Assembly: GCA_947073545.1 (NCBI GenBank)
Contig: CAMTMP010000005.1
Coordinates: 62,001-126,000 of the forward strand
Direction: 5' to 3'
Length of the DNA: 64,000 nucleotides
Source of the DNA: an uncultured bacterium
Lineage (GTDB): Bacteria > Bacillota > Clostridia > Lachnospirales > Lachnospiraceae
The position numbers and the translations under genes were made by a program. The notes beneath the pieces are model-generated. The model did not search any database and was not told the DNA's origin. It saw only the letters and a program-made list of their open reading frames with translations. This document shows, piece by piece, positions 25,704 through 33,092 of this stretch; the stretch's first letter is position 1; every line of letters begins with the position of its first letter.

Positions 25704-25999
25704 GCGGTTCCGAATTTCTATATTCGGTACTCAATCCCCAAAAGGAAGCCTATTGAACGGTGCCGAAAAGTTTTATCCGGCACCGCCGCCCATAGCGAAT
25801 GACGGTGGTATTCTGCCGAAATGAGCAGTCTGCCGGATAGGTTTTATGGCAGACTATGCCGCTGTATCTGCGGCATCAGCCCCGCAGGGCGCCTTACTTC
25901 TGATGCGTATGCGTCAGAAGTAATAAGGCGTTACTTTTGACAAAAGTAACAAAACTATAGTTAGTCTTTATATAAAAAATCGAGGAGAGGAGTGAGGTA
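25704..25999. other. oriT-like hairpin region upstream of the relaxase
   Basis: This 296-base gene-free gap is dense in inverted repeats: CCGGCA/TGCCGG-type pairs around 25777-25870, then TTACTTCTGA/TCAGAAGTAA (25894-25922, 9-base loop) and GTTACTTTTG/CAAAAGTAAC (25930-25950). Relaxase genes of the MobV type usually have their nick site in such a region directly upstream, so this is the best oriT candidate. The exact nick site is not identified. Confidence 0.6.
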
Positions 26000-27364
26000 T
26001 TGGCGGCAAAAACAATTTCTTTTCCCAAGGGGAGAGGACATCTTACGCACAACAACAGGGAATTTATCTGCAATAATGTGGTGCCGGAAAGAACGTCTTG
26101 GAACCGGACTTACATACAGGAATCCTTAAAAGATGCTTATGAGAAATGCTTCGGACAGGCGCTCCGGGATTATAATGCGGCACAGAAGCGTAAAGACAGG
26201 CAGAAAGAAGATTATCTGAAAGAGATAGAAAATTCCGGCAACAAGGAAAAGACATTTTATGAAAATATCGTGCAGATAGGCAAAAAGGCGGATACTCCGG
26301 TCACAGACGAAAACGGGGTGCTGACAGAGGAGGCGAAAGCGGCGATAGGAGTATTGGATCGGTATGCAAAGACTTTTCAGGAGCGCAATCCGAATCTGTA
26401 TCTGTTCAACTGCGTGATGCACTTGGACGAGGCAACGCCGCATCTGCATATAGATTATATTCCTGTGGCGCATGGGTACAAAAACGGGATGAAGACACGC
26501 AACAGCCTGACGAAAGCGTTTCAGCAGATGGGATTTGCAAAGGCGGTCAGCAGAAAACAGAATGAAACGGTCGCATGGCAGGAACGGGAGAGGGAATATC
26601 TGACGGAGTTGTGCAGGGAGCAGGGAATTGAGATAGAAGTTCTCGGCATACAGCGTGATAATCTGTCGCTGCCGGAATATAAAGCGGCTATGCGTGAAGT
26701 GGAGGAGCTGGAACAGCAGGCAGTGGCGCTGGATATGCAGAACGTGGCATTAGGGCGGCAGAATGACGATTTGGAGCAACGGACATCGGAACTCTGCGGA
26801 CAGATGCAGGAAATGGAAGCGCATAATGATGAGCTGGTTTTGCAGGCGCAGAAGCTTACGGATCAGATTGAGGAAGCGGAGACAAAGGAGAAAGCGGCAA
26901 AAGAGATTCTTGCGAAGCATGATTTAAGGGCGGAAACCTTAAAAATGATTTCAAAGGAAGTAACGGCGAAAACAAAGGACATGAAAAGTGCAGCTGTTCC
27001 GATGACGAATCTTTTCGGCGGAGAGGAATATGTCAAAATAAAGAAAAGCGACTGGAATAAGCTGCTGGATGCTTTTAACAGGTCGGTATCAAGAAACCAT
27101 CTTTTGGAGAAGTATGAAAAGAAGATTTCCGCTCTGGAGAAGAAGATCGTTACGCTTTCTGAACAGGTTGAAAAATTAAAGCGTTTTGTGGCATCAAGAG
27201 GGCTTGGCGAGGCATTCGTGGAGTATGTTAAATCGCTTGCGCCGAAAACCATGAAACAGAGATTGGCGGATGCAAAATCAGTGTCAGATGCGTATAACAG
27301 GCAGAGGGACGTGTCGGAAAGAGGGCAGTCAGGAAAAAGTAGGCAGTGGCAGCAGGAAATGTGA
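26000..27364 (+). CDS. MobV-family relaxase (plasmid recombination/mobilization protein)
   Basis: The 454-residue protein has an N-terminal relaxase domain with the metal-binding HUH-type motif CVMHLDEATPHLHIDYIPV near 138-156. A long coiled-coil region rich in Gln/Glu (about 230-310) follows, then a helical C-terminus. Such relaxases nick oriT and lead single-strand transfer using a conjugation system supplied in trans. It starts at TTG 26000 behind GAGGAGAGGAG. Confidence 0.9.
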   Translation: MAAKTISFPKGRGHLTHNNREFICNNVVPERTSWNRTYIQESLKDAYEKCFGQALRDYNAAQKRKDRQKEDYLKEIENSGNKEKTFYENIVQIGKKADTPVTDENGVLTEEAKAAIGVLDRYAKTFQERNPNLYLFNCVMHLDEATPHLHIDYIPVAHGYKNGMKTRNSLTKAFQQMGFAKAVSRKQNETVAWQEREREYLTELCREQGIEIEVLGIQRDNLSLPEYKAAMREVEELEQQAVALDMQNVALGRQNDDLEQRTSELCGQMQEMEAHNDELVLQAQKLTDQIEEAETKEKAAKEILAKHDLRAETLKMISKEVTAKTKDMKSAAVPMTNLFGGEEYVKIKKSDWNKLLDAFNRSVSRNHLLEKYEKKISALEKKIVTLSEQVEKLKRFVASRGLGEAFVEYVKSLAPKTMKQRLADAKSVSDAYNRQRDVSERGQSGKSRQWQQEM

Positions 27365-27386
27365 ATTTTATGAAAGTGAGGAATGG

Positions 27387-27743
27387 ATGATGAATCTGAT
27401 TTATGAAAAATGTGGTGATTACCTGATCCCGAATTTAATACCGGATCCGGAGCCGGAGGGGGAGTTGAGAAAATTTGGATTGATGAGGAAATCATACTTG
27501 GAAAACCATAGGCGTGGCATTTATTCAGGATTGTTGTTGTCAGGCAGATTAAAGGAACATCTGCTTATGATACAGGAGCAGGCAGAAACGAGATTTGATT
27601 TGCTTGTGGAGCAGATGGCAGTGCAGGAAGGCATGACGGAGCAGCTAAAGGCACAGGATCAGATGCTTTGGATAAGAAGAATGAATAACATCCGGGCGAG
27701 GGCGGAAGAAATCGTTTTAAAGGAGATAGTATACTGTTTATAA
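27387..27743 (+). CDS. TnpV-type transposon-encoded protein
   Basis: The 118-residue protein begins MMNLIYEKCGDYLIPNL and contains GLMRKSYLENHRRGIYSGLL, both typical of TnpV proteins on clostridial mobile elements. The function is unknown. The start ATG 27387 (or 27390) overlaps nothing and follows GTGAGG, 23 bases after the relaxase stop. Confidence 0.8.
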   Translation: MMNLIYEKCGDYLIPNLIPDPEPEGELRKFGLMRKSYLENHRRGIYSGLLLSGRLKEHLLMIQEQAETRFDLLVEQMAVQEGMTEQLKAQDQMLWIRRMNNIRARAEEIVLKEIVYCL

Positions 27744-27749
27744 AGGTGG

Positions 27750-27776
27750 AGTAGGCAACTGCTCCACTTTTACAAA
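27750..27776 (+). terminator. Terminator after the mobilization genes
   Basis: GTGGAG and CTCCAC form a 6-bp stem (about 27750-27771) with a short loop, followed by TTTT. It separates the mobilization operon from the convergent Arc-like gene. Confidence 0.6.
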
Positions 27777-27780
27777 AATA

Positions 27781-27963
27781 TTATGAGAAATTGTGCTCAA
27801 AGGTTATTTTTCCATGTTCCTTTTCAAATTCTGCAATATGTTTTTTCATTAGTACCTCTAATTCCCTGTTGGCTGAGCGGGCATTGTAATCCGCAACATA
27901 GCGGAACTTTTTCAGCAATTCGGCATCTGTCCTTAATGTAAATTTAGCTGTATCAGTTGTCAT
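27781..27963 (-). CDS. Arc-like ribbon-helix-helix DNA-binding protein
   Basis: The 60-residue protein (AKFTLRTDAELLKKFRYVAD, then NARSANRELEVLMKKHI) follows the Arc/MetJ ribbon-helix-helix pattern: a basic beta strand, an Asn/Ser-Ala-Asn turn and an amphipathic helix. It diverges from the DUF6809 gene across a promoter bearing repeated GACGGCATA boxes, so it probably represses itself and that gene. Confidence 0.75.
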   Translation of the reverse strand: MTTDTAKFTLRTDAELLKKFRYVADYNARSANRELEVLMKKHIAEFEKEHGKITFEHNFS

Positions 27964-27991
27964 AGCAACACCTCCAATCTGACATTATTAT

Positions 27992-28047
27992 ACCGTCGAA
28001 ATAACGGCTAAAAATGTATTGACGGCATAATGACGGCATATTATAAT
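27992..28047 (+). promoter_or_regulatory. Promoter with direct-repeat operators
   Basis: TTGACG (28019-28024) and TATAAT (28042-28047) with a 17-bp spacer drive the DUF6809 gene. TGACGGCATA occurs twice, 11 bp apart, covering the -35 and spacer, and CCGTCG/AACGGC half-sites lie just upstream. These probably bind the divergent Arc-like repressor. Confidence 0.65.
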
Positions 28048-28083
28048 TCTAATATAAATAACCGGAGCGGGAGGGTGTGTGAT

Positions 28084-28416
28084 ATGGAAGCAAAAAATGA
28101 AAACTTATTAGATATACTCATGGAAGAAAGAATACATAAAGGTCTGGAAAAAGCATTAAATAATAATGAACTGTACCAATCTGCACAAAAAGAAGTCGAT
28201 GGAGCTATCAATGAATTAGAGCAAGCGGGATTGAGTCGGGAGCAGAATAAAGCGGTAGACAAAGCTATTTCTGCGGCTAATGCCAGTGGTGCAGCGTATG
28301 GAGCGGCTGCTTATAGGCAGGGGTTTTATGATGGTATTACATTGATGTCAGAGGTAAAACGAATCAGTCTGATAAACAGTGTTGCAGATAAGCAGGAGCC
28401 AATAATGGGAAAATAA
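28084..28416 (+). CDS. DUF6809-like small protein
   Basis: The 110-residue soluble protein (MEAKNENLLDILMEERIHKG, then a helical Ala-rich stretch SAANASGAAYGAAAYRQGF) resembles the DUF6809 family common on Lachnospiraceae mobile elements. The start at ATG 28084 has GGGAGG upstream; the frame extends farther but without a ribosome site. The function is unknown; it has its own promoter and terminator. Confidence 0.6.
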   Translation: MEAKNENLLDILMEERIHKGLEKALNNNELYQSAQKEVDGAINELEQAGLSREQNKAVDKAISAANASGAAYGAAAYRQGFYDGITLMSEVKRISLINSVADKQEPIMGK

Positions 28417-28481
28417 TATCATAAATTGACTGGTTTTTACATTTTTAAAAGTAAGTAAAATATATATTGAGATTAGGAATG

Positions 28482-28517
28482 GGCACTCGCTGTAATAATT
28501 TAATGAGTGCCTTTTTT
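28482..28517 (+). terminator. Intrinsic terminator
   Basis: GGCACTC (28482-28488) and GAGTGCC (28505-28511) form a 7-bp stem followed by six T. It insulates the restriction-modification operon from upstream transcription. Confidence 0.7.
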
Positions 28518-28568
28518 CTTGGTTAAAGTATGTGCTGCATAACTTGTATAATAAGCTAAAACATTATT

Positions 28569-28597
28569 TTGACATCATCAAAAAAATGTTTTATAAT
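28569..28597 (+). promoter_or_regulatory. Promoter of the restriction-modification operon
   Basis: TTGACA (28569-28574) and TATAAT (28592-28597), both consensus, are separated by 17 bp and lie 24 bases before the controller gene. Confidence 0.75.
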
Positions 28598-28620
28598 AAG
28601 CGTGGAGGAAAGGGAACATT

Positions 28621-28830
28621 ATGACTATTTCAGAACAAATAAAAGTATTATGTGTAAGATGTAATGTAAGTGAGGCGGAATTGGCGAGACGTTTGGGAAA
28701 ATCCCCTCAGAGTTTTAATTCCAAAATGAAAAGAGGCAGTTTTTCAATACCGGAGATTGAAAAGGTGGCAGATGTTTTGGGCGTATCTTTTAATAGAGAA
28801 TTTATATTAGAAAATGGAGATAAGATATAA
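28621..28830 (+). CDS. Small XRE-type controller protein
   Basis: The 69-residue protein is almost entirely a helix-turn-helix (EAELARRLGKSPQSFNSKMK, then IPEIEKVADVLGVSFNREFI). Its stop overlaps the methyltransferase ATG (TAATG), the usual arrangement for restriction-modification controllers that delay endonuclease expression. Confidence 0.75.
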   Translation: MTISEQIKVLCVRCNVSEAELARRLGKSPQSFNSKMKRGSFSIPEIEKVADVLGVSFNREFILENGDKI

Positions 28831-29906
28831 TGAATGCAGAAGATGTGAAAGAGTTCAGGCTTGGGGAATTATTTTGCGGACCGGGAGGACTTGCGCTTGC
28901 TGCCATAACTGCCCAAATAGACGATCCAGAATACAGGATAGTACATAAATGGGCAAATGATTATGACTTGGACACTTGTAATACATATCGGAGAAATATA
29001 TGCCCTGATGATGAAGAAAGCGTTATCTGCGGCGATGTAAGAAAACTGGATATAGAACCTTTGGGAGATATTGATGCGCTGGCTTTTGGATTCCCCTGCA
29101 ACGATTTTTCAGTAGTGGGCGAGCAGAAGGGTTTTAACGGAACTTTTGGACCGTTATATACCTATGGGGTTAAGGTGTTGAAGAAATACCAGCCCTTATG
29201 GTTTCTTGCTGAAAATGTCGGCGGGTTGAAAAGCGCAAATGAAGGAAAGGCTTTTGAAAAGATAAAAAAAGATTTGATTAAAGCTGGGTACCGGATATAT
29301 CCTAATTTATATAAATTTGAGGAGTATGGCGTTCCACAGGCAAGACATCGTATGATTATTGTAGGGATACGGAAAGATTTGCCTTATGAATTTAAAATAC
29401 CAAGTCCTGCTCCGTATAAGGACATTGATGTGAGTTGCAGAACAGCGATTGAAATTCCGCCAATTCCTGCTGATGCGGCAAATAATGAGTTGACAAAACA
29501 GTCGGCGCAAGTAGTAGAAAGATTGAACTATATTAAGCCGGGGCAGAACGCTTTTTCGGCAGAACTTCCGGAAAGGTTAAGATTGAATGTCAGAGGAGCG
29601 AAAATCAGTCAAATATATAAAAGGTTAGATCCTGATAAGCCAGCATATACAGTGACGGGTTCCGGCGGCGGCGGAACACATATTTATCATTATGCTGAAC
29701 CGAGGGCATTGACAAACAGAGAAAGGGCAAGACTTCAAACATTTCCGGATAATTATGTTTTTGAAGGTGCTAAAGAATCGGTTAGGAAACAAATAGGTAT
29801 GGCAGTTCCCTCTAAAGGCGCAAGGGTTATTTTTGAAGCAATATTAAAGACTTTTGCCGGAATACCATATGAGAGTGTGGATGCGTATACCGGATGTGAC
29901 GAATAG
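28830..29906 (+). CDS. DNA (cytosine-5) methyltransferase
   Basis: The 358-residue enzyme has the C5 motifs in order: LGELFCGPGGLALAA (motif I), FGFPCNDFSVVG with catalytic Cys90 (motif IV), FLAENVGGL (motif VI), VPQARHRMIIVG (motif VIII) and RERARLQTFPDNY (motif IX). It should methylate the recognition site of the neighbouring endonuclease. It overlaps the controller by one base and is followed 16 bases later by the endonuclease gene. Confidence 0.92.
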   Translation: MNAEDVKEFRLGELFCGPGGLALAAITAQIDDPEYRIVHKWANDYDLDTCNTYRRNICPDDEESVICGDVRKLDIEPLGDIDALAFGFPCNDFSVVGEQKGFNGTFGPLYTYGVKVLKKYQPLWFLAENVGGLKSANEGKAFEKIKKDLIKAGYRIYPNLYKFEEYGVPQARHRMIIVGIRKDLPYEFKIPSPAPYKDIDVSCRTAIEIPPIPADAANNELTKQSAQVVERLNYIKPGQNAFSAELPERLRLNVRGAKISQIYKRLDPDKPAYTVTGSGGGGTHIYHYAEPRALTNRERARLQTFPDNYVFEGAKESVRKQIGMAVPSKGARVIFEAILKTFAGIPYESVDAYTGCDE

Positions 29907-29922
29907 AAAACGAGGTAAAGAT

Positions 29923-31479
29923 ATGCTGAATTATTGGTGGGTGACAAGACCAAAAAGAAAATTAAATTCTGTGCCGGAAGTATTGGCGGCATTTGCGGAT
30001 TTATCGCTTAATCAGGAGTGGGATGGACAGAGGGATTCGCATTTGGCATATGAAGATGCTTTGGAGGCGGCAGGACTAAAGCGCAAAGGCGAAAGACGTG
30101 ATCAAACAGGCGGAGGCGCAAGGACATATAAAGCGTGGCTTGCCAGTCTTGGATTGATTTTTACACAGGAATCAACAGGTAAGATAAAGCTGACTTTAGC
30201 GGGGGAAGCTATTATGAATGGCGATTCTCCGGTAGATATATTGACAAATCAGATACTGAAATACCAGTTTCCTTCTTCATTTTCACTTGGAAGAGGTGTT
30301 CAGGTAGCTGAACGGTTTAAAATCAGACCATTCAGATTTCTGTTAAAACTTCTTGACGATAGTAAAGTCGCTTATCTGACGGAAGAAGAAATTGCTAAAA
30401 TTGTTGTTACAGAAGCCGAAAATGAAAGCGATAAGTGCTTTAATTATATTGTTGATAGAATTATTCAGTTCAGGAATTATGGCGATAACTGTTTAGAGGA
30501 AGATTTCTTTCAAAAATATCAATCTTCTAAAGGTGAAGTAAACCCGGAACACCCATACAGCCATTTGACAGATTTAGCCAATACAATTATTAACTGGCTT
30601 GAATATACACAGCTTGCCAAACGTGAAGATGGAAAAGTGGAAATTCTTGACGATAAGCGAGAAGAAGTCAGAAAGATTTTAAGCGATAAGCCCAGCTTCA
30701 TTGACCGTCCGGAACAGCATGAATATTTCCAACGGAAGTATGGCATTGATCCGAAACATAAAAAGGACAGCCGTAACCTTGCCATGACACAGACTATTAC
30801 AGCGATGCTGATTGCAAGGCAGAAAGTAAAACAGGCTTATATCGCTGAATCACTGGAACGTCCGATTACGAAAATAACACCTTTGGTAGTTGATTATATT
30901 GTGCAGAGAACAGGAATAGATGGAAAAACCGTTGAGGATATTTTGATTGAAACATATCCGAATGGTTCTGTTGGCGCATTTATGACAAAATATTTTGAAA
31001 TGGCATTTAAAGGGCGTGATGAAGCGACAGAGTTTGAAAAAGCAACTGTTGAGTTATTTCAAGATGTGTTTGGATTTGAAGCTAAACACGTCGGACCGAT
31101 AGGATTAACGCCGGATGTGCTGTTGCTTTCTGATGAAAATGGATATCAGGCAATATTGGATAACAAAGCGTATCATAAGTATACGATTAATAATGACCAT
31201 TACAACCGCATGGTACATAATTATATTGGGAATATTGGCAATTACAGTAAATCGGACAATCCGCTTGCCTTTTTCTTGTATATTGCAGGCGGTTTTGGAA
31301 GCAATATTGATAAACAGCTTAGGAACATAGTTGACGCAACGGATGTAAATGGTTCGGCAATCAGCGTATCAAATGTAATTAAAATGGTGGAGCAGCATAG
31401 AGAGAAGCCTTACACGCATCAGAGAATAAAGGATATTTTTAGTGTCAACAGGCAGGTGCTAATGCAGGATATTATATAG
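29923..31479 (+). CDS. AlwI-family type II restriction endonuclease
   Basis: The 518-residue protein begins LNYWWVTRPKRKLNSVPEVL and contains LNQEWDGQRDSHLAYEDALE and RRDQTGGGARTYKAWLASLG, characteristic of AlwI-type endonucleases. The C-terminal region has a PD-(D/E)xK-like core: LTPDVLLLSDENGYQAILDNKAY. It should cut unmethylated foreign DNA. GAGGTAAAG precedes ATG 29923. Family members often cut asymmetric sites that need two methyltransferases, but only one is visible here. Confidence 0.8.
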   Translation: MLNYWWVTRPKRKLNSVPEVLAAFADLSLNQEWDGQRDSHLAYEDALEAAGLKRKGERRDQTGGGARTYKAWLASLGLIFTQESTGKIKLTLAGEAIMNGDSPVDILTNQILKYQFPSSFSLGRGVQVAERFKIRPFRFLLKLLDDSKVAYLTEEEIAKIVVTEAENESDKCFNYIVDRIIQFRNYGDNCLEEDFFQKYQSSKGEVNPEHPYSHLTDLANTIINWLEYTQLAKREDGKVEILDDKREEVRKILSDKPSFIDRPEQHEYFQRKYGIDPKHKKDSRNLAMTQTITAMLIARQKVKQAYIAESLERPITKITPLVVDYIVQRTGIDGKTVEDILIETYPNGSVGAFMTKYFEMAFKGRDEATEFEKATVELFQDVFGFEAKHVGPIGLTPDVLLLSDENGYQAILDNKAYHKYTINNDHYNRMVHNYIGNIGNYSKSDNPLAFFLYIAGGFGSNIDKQLRNIVDATDVNGSAISVSNVIKMVEQHREKPYTHQRIKDIFSVNRQVLMQDII

Positions 31480-31495
31480 GACAGTGATAGAATAG

Positions 31496-31930
31496 ATGGA
31501 TAACCTGACAAAAGAGCAGCGTAGAAAAAATATGCAGCGTATCAAGGCAAAAGATACCAGTATTGAAATAAAACTGCGAAAATCCTTGTGGAACAAAGGG
31601 TATCGTTATCGGAAGAATTATGATAGACTGCCGGGGAAACCGGATATTGCATTGACGAAATATAAGATAGCGATTTTTTGTGACAGTGAATTTTTTCATG
31701 GAAAGGATTGGGAAGTTTTAAAACCGAGATTAGAAAAGAGTAATAACAGCCAGTATTGGATCAGCAAGATTTCCAGAAACCGAGAGCGTGATGATGAAAT
31801 AAATAAGAGGCTGTTGTTTGAAGGGTGGACGGTTATTCGGTTTTGGGGGAAGGATATTCAGAAGAATGCTGATGAGTGTGTGAGGGTGGTTGAGGAAACA
31901 ATATGGGATATAAAATTGCAACAAGAATAA
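31496..31930 (+). CDS. vsr: Very-short-patch repair endonuclease
   Basis: The 144-residue protein matches Vsr: RRKNMQRIKAKDTSIEIKLR, LWNKGYRYRKNYDRLPGKPD, then AIFCDSEFFHGKDW and GWTVIRFWGKDI. Vsr nicks next to T:G mismatches made when 5-methylcytosine deaminates, so it fits directly after the C5 methyltransferase and endonuclease. It is probably the last gene of that operon. Confidence 0.88.
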   Translation: MDNLTKEQRRKNMQRIKAKDTSIEIKLRKSLWNKGYRYRKNYDRLPGKPDIALTKYKIAIFCDSEFFHGKDWEVLKPRLEKSNNSQYWISKISRNRERDDEINKRLLFEGWTVIRFWGKDIQKNADECVRVVEETIWDIKLQQE

Positions 31931-31960
31931 TAATAAAAATTGTATTATGAGCTTTTTTTG

Positions 31961-31987
31961 AATTGGCTACACAGTGTGTAGCCAATT
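31961..31987. repeat. Palindrome upstream of the DUF1016 gene
   Basis: Thirteen-base arms AATTGGCTACACA and TGTGTAGCCAATT flank a single central G. A closely related palindrome lies just after the gene (33018-33044), so the gene is bracketed by a matching pair. Confidence 0.75.
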
Positions 31988-32001
31988 GGAAAGGATATAT
32001 A

Positions 32002-33012
32002 ATGGCAGGATTTGAATTGATTGATGGCGAAGAAGAACGTCAATTTTATAAGGATGTGCGCGATATTTTAGAAAATGCCAGAAGCAATGCCTATATGGTG
32101 GCAAATGATATTATGACCTATGCGTATTGGAATGTTGGAAAGCGTATTGTTGAGCAGGAGTTGAGAGGCTCGGCAAAAGCAAAGTATGGATCATATATTA
32201 TTAAAAGACTGGCACAGGAACTGTCTGAACAGTATGGCACAGGGTTTTCTATTGCAAATATAAAAAATTGCAGACAATTATATATGACTTTTCCGCAAGA
32301 TTCTTTTGGCTATTCAATGATTGGAAAAGTACACTGGTCGCATCTTAGAACGATTATGCGTTTAGAAGATGCCGAAGAACGAGACTTTTATTTGAAAGAA
32401 ACTGCTGCGGAATGTTGGTCAGTTAGAGAATTAGAACGCAATATAAAAACGGGTTACTATAAACGGATTCTTTCTACACAATTTCCGGATAAAACAGGGC
32501 AGGTTCCGCAATTTGTAAAAGATCCTTATGTTTTGGAGTTTATGGGAATTAAAGATAATGTGGGAATTGTTGAAAAGAATGTAGAAAATGCTATTATCAG
32601 TCATTTGCAGAAATTTTTACTGGAAATGGGAAAAGGTTTTTGTTTTGTGGACAGGCAGATGCATATTTGTACGGAAACGGCAGATTTTTATATAGATTTG
32701 GTATTCTATAATTATATTTTGAAGTGTTTTGTGCTAATAGATTTGAAAACACATAAACTGACCCATCAGGATATAGGACAGATGGATATGTATATTCGTA
32801 TGTTTGATGATTTGAAGAAGCAGGAGGATGATAATCCAACAATAGGCATTATTTTCTGTACGGATAAAGACGAAACGATAGTAAAATATTCTGTTTTAAA
32901 TGAAAGTGAACAGATATTTGCATCTAAGTATATGACGGTGTTGCCTACGGTGGAGGAATTGCGGGAGGAATTGGAACGGAATCAGTTGGTATATGCTGAT
33001 AAAAGCAATTAA
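32002..33012 (+). CDS. DUF1016/YhcG-type PD-(D/E)xK nuclease
   Basis: The 336-residue protein has an N-terminal helical DUF1016 domain (ILENARSNAYMVANDIMTYA, then LAQELSEQYGTGFSIANIKN) and a C-terminal PD-(D/E)xK-like nuclease (about 190-320) with TADFYIDLVFYN and CFVLIDLKTHKLTHQDIGQM. YhcG proteins are linked with restriction loci and mobile DNA. ATG 32002 follows GGAAAGGA; the longer open frame starts inside the palindrome. It stands between the restriction-modification operon and the Gabija-like pair as a separate palindrome-bracketed unit. Confidence 0.85.
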   Translation: MAGFELIDGEEERQFYKDVRDILENARSNAYMVANDIMTYAYWNVGKRIVEQELRGSAKAKYGSYIIKRLAQELSEQYGTGFSIANIKNCRQLYMTFPQDSFGYSMIGKVHWSHLRTIMRLEDAEERDFYLKETAAECWSVRELERNIKTGYYKRILSTQFPDKTGQVPQFVKDPYVLEFMGIKDNVGIVEKNVENAIISHLQKFLLEMGKGFCFVDRQMHICTETADFYIDLVFYNYILKCFVLIDLKTHKLTHQDIGQMDMYIRMFDDLKKQEDDNPTIGIIFCTDKDETIVKYSVLNESEQIFASKYMTVLPTVEELREELERNQLVYADKSN

Positions 33013-33017
33013 CTTGT

Positions 33018-33044
33018 AATTAGCTACACGCTGTGTAGCTAATT
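33018..33044. repeat. Palindrome downstream of the DUF1016 gene
   Basis: Twelve-base arms AATTAGCTACAC and GTGTAGCTAATT flank GCT. It differs from the upstream palindrome mainly by compensating G/A changes in both arms, which keep the pairing intact. Confidence 0.75.
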
Positions 33045-33092
33045 GGATAAAGCATTAAGGGCATTTGGAAAAATTTGATTGGAGGATAAAAT

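Noticed and set aside
31961..33044. Palindromes considered as CRISPR repeats
   Set aside because: There are only two copies, about 1 kb apart, with a gene between them and no spacer array. No cas genes are in the window.
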